From Barthelona sp. PCE (lineage: Eukaryota; Metamonada: BaSk clade), in assembly GCA_040285745.1 (NCBI GenBank), contig JAUFOR010000004.1, forward strand, positions 1-64,000: a DNA stretch of 64,000 nt. Reading direction: 5' to 3'. A program made the translations under genes and the position numbers. Numbering within the stretch: position 1 is the first letter of the stretch; every line of letters begins with the position of its first letter. Positions 52,001 to 61,000 of the stretch are shown here, in pieces. Below the pieces are notes generated by a model that was not told the origin of the DNA, made no database searches, and saw only the letters and a program-made list of their open reading frames with translations.

Positions 52001-55000
52001 CAACAGTACTGAATCTGTTAATGTTAACAGTTATGTTAATTCGAACAATGGCTCAATTACTTTCAACTATATTGATGGTGATATGACATTTGATGATGAG
52101 TTCTTACTTCGTCAAGGTTCTTTCCGTGTTAACCATGTTGACAGTGTACAGTTCAATGAAAAGGTTGACTTTGGAACTGGATCTACAAACTCTGTTTTCT
52201 ACCTAACTGATGTTTCAGGAAATGTTATGTTTGACAAGTCTGTCAGTCTTACGGGTGTATCCACTATCCAACATGTTGGTGGTGAACTTCGCTTTAAGGA
52301 TGATTTTGATATTAAAAGAAGCAGCGTTTCCTTCTCAGACATTCAAAATAAGATTTACTTTGATAAGAATACTAATGTTGATGGTAATTTGAACATTGTT
52401 GAATCTGGTTGTGTACATTTTGGAGGTAATCTTACATTTTCGGGAACAATATATATTGATTCTCTTGATTGTGACTTCTTTGTGCCTAATGGATTCTATG
52501 CAACGGCAGGTTCGATAACGATTGATGAGATTATTGGTAGTGTTATTGTTACTGAGAACTTTGAAAGTGCTTCAATCAACACATTTAGCAATATTAGTGG
52601 TGATGTTCTTCTCAAGCGCGATGTTATAATTAAAGACAAGAAGACTATTTTTGATACTCAAGGTGATGTCACAATCGACAGTAATCTTGTATTATCAACA
52701 ACAACAGCTCGTCTAGTTCTTAATGAGATTAACGATTTTGAAGTGAAGGGTGGTCTTAACGTTTCAGGTGATTTCACACTTGAAAAATTGAACTCATTTA
52801 CTATTAATAGTGACATTTACTTCTTTGACCCTTCGTCTAAACTGAATGTTTCACAATTGGATAATGATTTCACGATCGCCTATAAAATGCACGGATCTGG
52901 TTCATTAATTCTTCACGATATTAATGGTGATGTTCTCTTAGCTGATCAGTTGAGTCTATCTGACGGTAAACATGAATTTGTCAATATTGAAGGTCGTGTT
53001 CTAATTGAAGGAGGTGTTCTAGCTGAAAATGGTTTCATACTTATGGATAATGTTAAGAATTACTTCCAAACTAACCGTCTTGTTGCTGCTTCTTGTGACA
53101 TTAGTGAAGTCAAGTATATTAACATTGAATATGATACTGTTATTGAAAACGGTAATTGTGTTATTAATAATGTTCATGGTGATGTCAACTTCACATCTGG
53201 CGTTGAATTGAAGAATGGTCAATTCTCACTAGATTCTATTTCTGGTGAGTTTTATTCACGTGGTATTGAAGGTTCTGGTGCTATTCTTATTAATAACATC
53301 ACTTCCACATTCACGGTTGAAGCTGCTCTGAAAATTTCGGATGGATTCGGTGGTCACGGATCAGTGATTTCTAATATTAATTCTGATTTTTCGTTACCAG
53401 AAGGTTTAGAGTTTATTGATACTTCAGCCACCGTATCTAATATTGGTGGTTCAGTTTCAACTTCATACATTACTGTTGATGGTTCTTTGCTGCTTGACAA
53501 CATCGATGGTGCTTTCACTGTTGAAAACATTACCGTGGATGGTACTTTCTCGATCAAGGAAATCGATGGTGACATTGAGATGATTGATTTCGGTTACATC
53601 GATGGCAGTCTTGTAATTGAAGATGTACTTGGTTCGATCATTACAAATAACCTCACTGTTATTGGTCATATGAACGTTAAGAGAGTTTCATCTGATTTAG
53701 AATTAACTCACATCGCCATCATTGGTACTGCCATTATTGATGATATTCAGTCAATTATTTCTGAAGACGTCTGTGATTTCCATGGTACCTCATCTATGTC
53801 AACAATTTCAAACGTTCATGGAAATATCCATTGTCCTGAGGGAATTAATATGAAAGGTAAATGGACTATCACTGAAGTAGAAGGTAATTTCAACGCTACT
53901 AAGGGTGTTGAGTTGAATGCAGCACATTTATACCTGTCCAAGCTTCACGGTTCATTCGATGGTGTTGGTGGTGTTGCTCTTCTTAACTCACATGTTCAGC
54001 TAAGTGAGTTCGACCTTGCTATTGGAATGGATCAGGGTATTACTGCTTCTGCTTCTTACCTTCTTTTCAGCAAAATTACTGGTGACATTCAATTATCCGG
54101 TGGTATCTCTGCCAGTCAGTCCAGTTTCCACTTCAGCGAAGTTACTGGTGAGTTGATTATTACTTCAGGTGTTACTCAAACTGGTGGTTACATATACTTT
54201 ACAAACATTGTTGGTAATGTTCAATTACCAGGTGGTATTTCTGCTGTTGAAGCCAATGTTAACTTTAACAATATTGTAGGTGAATTAATTCTTTCTGCTG
54301 GTGTTAACCAGAGTGGATCTTTCATTTACTTCACAGATGTTGAAGGTGATATTACTACTTGGGTTATGAATATTGATGGCAACTTGGTAATTTCTGATTT
54401 ACAGGGTAGTATTTTGGTTGATACTGAACTCCAAATTGTTGGAACAACAACTTCGAAAATAGATACTGTTTCAGGTGACATTGTAATTCCTGATGGAATT
54501 TTGTGTGATGGAAGTAGTTGTTCTTTAGAGATTGATAGTATTACAGGTCAGCTTAGTACAAAATACATTAATATTGATGGTCACTTCTACATGCGAGGAT
54601 TGGGCGGCAAGTTCCATCTCACAGAATATCTCCGTGTCGGTACAGGAACTTCATATATTACCAACATTAATGGTTTCTTCAATGTTGTCGATGGCATCAC
54701 AATTGACAATGGTGATCTAATTATTCAAAATATTCAAGGCACGTTTGAAACCGACTTTATTCAGGCATCGGGTGCTATTAGGATTCATGATGTTAGTGGT
54801 CATGTTATTGTTACACAACAGGTTGATGGTGTTTGTTCCAGAATGTCCTGTGAGATTATGAGAGTTGGTGGACCTTTGCTTGTTGATAGTATGTTCCTCA
54901 AGGGCACGGTTACCATTTCCAATATTGCAGGTGATTTTAACATCACAAAGGATCTTCGACATGATCGTATTAGCTATTATTACGAAACATGGTTAGCTCA

Positions 55001-58000
55001 AAGCGTTTCCGGTGATGTCAACATAGGTCTAGGTATTACTGGTACAGCAAGTGTTACTTTGGACACTATTGGTAATTTTAGGACTGCTTCAATTGTTCTT
55101 GTTGCACGTTTCCGAATCTATCGTGTAACAGGTAATATTGAACTTCAAACACAGCTTAATGTTCACGAGTCTAATATCATTGAAACGGTGAGTGGTAGTA
55201 TCACAATCCCAGGAGGTATCACTGTTGTTTCTGGATACATTTCAATGTCGTATATTGGTGGACATGGTACATTCCCTTTTATTAATGCTTATGCTGATCG
55301 TTATGACCACAATGCAATTGTATTACAGCATTTCAAGAACTCAGTTAACATAGCTCAATACGTTCGTGCTTCACGCGGTCGTATATACACAAACTGGATT
55401 CATGGTGGTCTTACTATTGGTCAGGACATCACAGCAAGTGATGGATTCTACAGAGCAGATTACGTTTTGGGTAATCTAACAGCTGAATCAATCTTTGGTC
55501 AATGGGGAGTTCGTATTCATCACACTCAGGGATATGTTATAACTGAATCTACTATTAAATGCGGTCGTAATGATGTTAGCGTTAACATTTATAATATTAC
55601 TGAATCAGTATTTGTTCCTAATGGATTTAACATGCCTGGATATTTATATATCAATACAATTGGTGGATCTTTAGTGTTCGCTGAAGTGAAAACTTATTAC
55701 TGTGGTTATATTCTGAATGTTCAGGGATCTCTAACTGTTAATGGAGATATATATATCAATAGTGGTAACAAAGGTACTTGTACTTCATATATTGATGAGA
55801 TTTCTGGTAACGTTTTTGTCGACGGTAATGTTCATCTTCGAGGATCTTATGTATACATCACTGATGTTGATGGATCCGTTGAAATTGATGGTGCATTAAC
55901 ACTGGTTGGTCACTCAAGCACGGCTACCTTAGGCCGAATTATAGGTAATGTTTTTATTCATGAAACTTTCTACAGCAATCAAGATTTGAGCATTCACACT
56001 ATTGGAGGTTGGTATTCTTCAAAATCATTCAATCTTGGTGAGAGTTTAACCATGAATAACGTTGGTTCATATGTGCGAGTTTATGGTGACGCCATCGCTG
56101 GTAATCATCACGTACAATTCACCAATATTGGTGGTGATCTTAACATTACAGGTACAATACAGACTACCAACCACTTTATTTACATTCATACAATAGGTGG
56201 AAGCGTTAATATTAACAAGTTTAAGCTACCTGGAAATATGGTTAAACATTGTAACTATGTTAGAAAATGTAAGGAAGTACTTCATGGATTTAAATGGTGG
56301 AAAGAATGTTGGGATCATTGCAACGCATATTATCTTCCCAGAACAACCGCTTACATTCAAACTGTAACTGGTCATGTTCATATTTACGGTGAGTTATATG
56401 TGCAAAATGTTTATTTCCACATATATAGTGTTGGAGATTATTTGCGATTACAAACTGTTAATTCTCATTATTCCGTTTCAGATATGTATGATATTACTAA
56501 TGATGTTTATATTGATGGTAAATTATACGTTACTGAAGGAGAAACTACATTTGGTCGCATTGGTGGTGATTTTACTGCTTACCAAGTTGAGATCAGAGGT
56601 ATGTTCCGTGTTGGTAAGGTTACGGGTAATGTTCACTTCTTAAGCAGCAACTACTTTAGGAAATATGGTTCTTATGCGTTCCGTAAAGCTCAAGATTTGG
56701 ATGGTTATTTGGGTCTTCCTGGAGACTTTTCTAAATTTGGTAACTATTATGGTTCTGTCATATCTAACATTGGTGGTACCATTGTCTTTGAATCAATTGT
56801 CGAAGTATCTGATGGTAGTATTGTAGGTGTAACTTCTAAGGATGTTACATTGAAGTCTGGTATATCAGGAACTGGTGTCGTACGATTTGAGCACATCACA
56901 GGTAACTTTACAGTTTTAGCAGATGTTTCACTCGGTTATTCAAGTAGTTTTGGCTGGTGGTCAGGATGCTATGACGTGTCTGGTTTTGCCCTTCACAATG
57001 GCTTTGTTACCATCAATTCCCGCTATTGGATGACCCATTATGTTTCTGAAAGTGTCATATATGAGAAACAAATCTCCGGTTCCGGTAAGTACATCCACGC
57101 TGATTATGTTACAAAGGATATCATCTTTACTACCATGGTTGGTACAGGTAGTTATGCAATGAATCATGTTGGTGGATCAGTTTTGTTTGATTACATTGAT
57201 CTCTCAACTGGTGAAGGTTACTTTAATGTAATTGGTGGAAATATTGTATGTGATTACATGACATTTAACAATATTTACAGTCATTTCTTCAACGTTGATG
57301 GTTTTATCTCTGCCAACAGTCTTACTTCTACATCTTCATCTTCTCCATTGAGGACGAATGAGTTTGATGATGTGTTCCGTGCCAATATTACAAGCATTGT
57401 GTTCAATTCCAATACTCGTATAACAGGTTCAACCAATATTGAGATTGTTAACTGGCAGCAGACAGGTGGTGTGTCATATATTTATGATGTCATCAATCTT
57501 GCCATAACCAACTACAAAACAACCGCAGGTTATGCTACTATTCGTTTCATTACTGACCAAGCAACATTTACAACATTCGAACCACTTGGTGGTTTCATTG
57601 AATTCGTTGAAATGCCTCATTCTGTTGTTTTCCCTGCTATTACGATCAATAATTGTGTATTGCAATTTACAAATTATCTGAGCAATCAACATATCAACAG
57701 TCTTACTCAAACAGGTGGTGAAGTCATATTCCAATCTCTCCGTACTGTTACTATTGCTAGTTATACAATGAGTGGTGGTATTCGTAGAGGTTCTGATCGT
57801 GTTGAGGTTTCTAGTATGAACTTTGAGGCTGGTCATCTTGAGGATGGTATCACAGCCTGTATGGCAGAGTGTAATTATACTACTTCTGGAACTAAACTGA
57901 TTGGTCGATCCAATTCAAACTGCTCATCTATCAACCTTGCACGCGGTGCGTTCATTAACGAAGCTGTCACCAATTTTGCATCTGATTTCTCTGAACTAAG

Positions 58001-61000
58001 TGGACGTTGTGGTGGTTCTTTCCAAAACCAAGGTACACTGAACATTGATAGCAGTATCATGAGATTTGTTCCTAATTTCCCAAGCACATGCGTCACATCA
58101 TTCCCTCAGTTTATTGAAGAGGGTGTAATTAACTTCAGCGATAAACTCAAACTTTTCGAGACGGAATGGCGCCTCATTGTTAAATCTGGTCATGATCTTG
58201 ATTTCAGAGCTATGTCTGACGCCACTATTGCTTTAGGTTCTGGTGGTATTGAATTCCATAGCACTATGTACTTCTGTAGAACATGTGCTTTTAAGATTTT
58301 CACCCTTCGAGATTGTGGTTATAAGCATGATTTTATTCCAGGTTGTGCTCTTGAGGGAGATGCAACGGAAATTGAACTTGTTGGTAACTTCGGTATTGAT
58401 ATTCGCTGTTCTTATCATCTCAGCAGTGTTCTTCGTGTTCCATCTGGAACTATTCGCTTCCTTGATGGTTCAGATCATTGGATCGATGAAGTGTACGTCA
58501 GTAGTATTGGTAATGTTGTGTTTGAAGAATCTCTTTATTCTAATGAAACTGTCTGGAATGTTCATATTGATAACACTGGTGGTACAATGGATCTTACTGA
58601 TCTTAGAAACGATGTTATTTTTGATGATCTTCTTCTGTACAACACTCAGTTCACAATGAACGATATCGATACAGTTACCAATGTTACAAACGGTTATATT
58701 GATCGTTCTACTCTTACACTAGATACATTTTCACCTAGTACTCCTATTAATTGGGGCAAGGTGGTTCTCAATTCAGGTGATATTCAATTTAAGACTGGAT
58801 ACCCTATCCATATTCATGATTTCACTATGAATCGTGTTAATGGGTATGTTGCACAGATAAGTGGAACAGATGCACGTAACTTTGATTTCTTCAACTATGA
58901 CTATGGTGTTATCTCTGCAGGTACTATCAATGTCAAGGAAAAAATGTTTTGGTTGTTTGATCAGTCAACTAGTCTCAGCAATGGTATATATCTTACTATT
59001 GAAGATGATATGTACATTGCACATAATTATGGTGGCAACTTACAGCTTGGTACTAGTACAACTCTACACATAGTTGATGGTGCAACTGCAACAGTTGATG
59101 GTGACATGACATTCAGTCACACAACTACTTCCAAGATTTATGTTGACGGTGCAATGAACGTTGCACAGCACTCAGACGTAATATTTACACAACAGCTGAC
59201 AATGGCATCAGGTTTATGTCCCAATGCTGGTACACTTAATGCATTTAAGAATTCAAATGTAACTCTTCGTTATGATTATATTGACGGTAATAAGGTTGAT
59301 GGATGTTGGAACTTTTATGATGAGGCTTATTTTAAGCTTGATCATTGGACATCAGGACAGACATATACTGATTATAATGGTCAGTCCACACTTGTTCTTA
59401 ACTCGCCAACTGGTCACCTTCGCATTATTCATCCCCAAGTTCGTTTCTATATGGATGGTACATATAATATGTCTCGTTCTTATTACCAAGACAAGGGTAT
59501 TGTTCACTTCCGTGATGGATCCAAAGCACGTCTTTCTGATTTGTATGTGTACGGAGGTGATCTCATCTTTACCGGTACAGCGCCTCTATTATTGCCTGGA
59601 GAAAGCGAAGCTCGTTGGGATATGAACAATGTTGACGTTCGAGCTCCTGGTAACCTTGTTATGGAAGTTATCGAATCAGTTATGGCAGTTTCAATCTACA
59701 CACAATACGGTGGTAACACAGTTTTCCGTGATTTGGCACAATTAGAAGGTGTTGATTACGTTTACATTTATGGTGGAACTGTTGAATTTATTACAGGTGA
59801 AACTATTTATCTGAAGGAGCTTCGTCTTGTTGGTGGTTGGAGAACTGGTAGCGATACTATCGTTACTGAAACGTTTGAGATCAGTTCTGGTGGTGCTATT
59901 GGACCATCTGATACGTATATCACACACTCTATGGATATTAGTAACTTCGAAAATAAGTATTTGCTCAATGCAGCTAACCTGTATTCGAACGCAACACAAG
60001 GTGCTTGGCGTGGTCGTGGACCATTGTTTGGTTGTCCAAACGTAATATTTGAGAACAATGGTACAATGGTTGTGCGTCAAAGTTTGTTCCTCAAACCTCT
60101 ACCTCGTGAACATACTCTTGCTAACAATTGTCCGCTTAATCTTCACCAAACTAATGAACGACCGACTTTCATTAACAATGGTGAGATCAGCTTTGTTGCA
60201 GCTGCATATTCCAATTTGGATTGGGTATTCCATGGTCGTAACAACACTAACCGTTTGTTGGTTGAAAGTTCTGAGGTTATATTAGGATACGGTGGTTATA
60301 CTAATGGTATTGCAAAAGTTTCATCCGGTGCTTCATTGAGTTTCTCATGTCCAAAGGGTGAAGAGGATGTTCGTTTTGAGAGGTTTACTGACTTTATATT
60401 TGAAGAGTCATCTGAGATTAAGGAGGATCATGGTCTTCCATACATGGGTTACCCCCGTTTCACTCTTCGAAACGAGTTATCAAATGTATTTGTTGATGGA
60501 TCATTCGATATGACGTCAGCTATCAGTATTGAAGAAGGTACACTTGATTTCCGTGATGGATCGGTCATTAACACAGTTAACGCATCCATTTCTGCTGATT
60601 ACAACAGAGTTACTGGACAATATATTGGTATTCTAATTTTCCGTGAGCTTTCAGTTGTTGAAAGTATGAGTCGTCTTGATGTTTTGAGTGGTGAAGTAAG
60701 ATTCCTCACTCTTAACGGTCAAGAATTGGATACTTTATTCTTCCAAGATGGTCGTGTCACAATTGGATATGAGAATGCTACTGTTAACAATTTCTTCTGG
60801 TACAAGGGTGTTGTTTACGGACCTGGTTCAATCATTATATTGAACGAGATGATGCTTTACAGTGATGGTGTTAAGTATATCAAGAGCGGTGGATTTATTC
60901 AGGCCACAAGCGATTTCTATATCAAGTCTTCCGGTTTTGTGTATATCGAAGGTGGTTCTGCATTTGTTGCAACACAGACAGCAACAACTTACTTTGAGAA

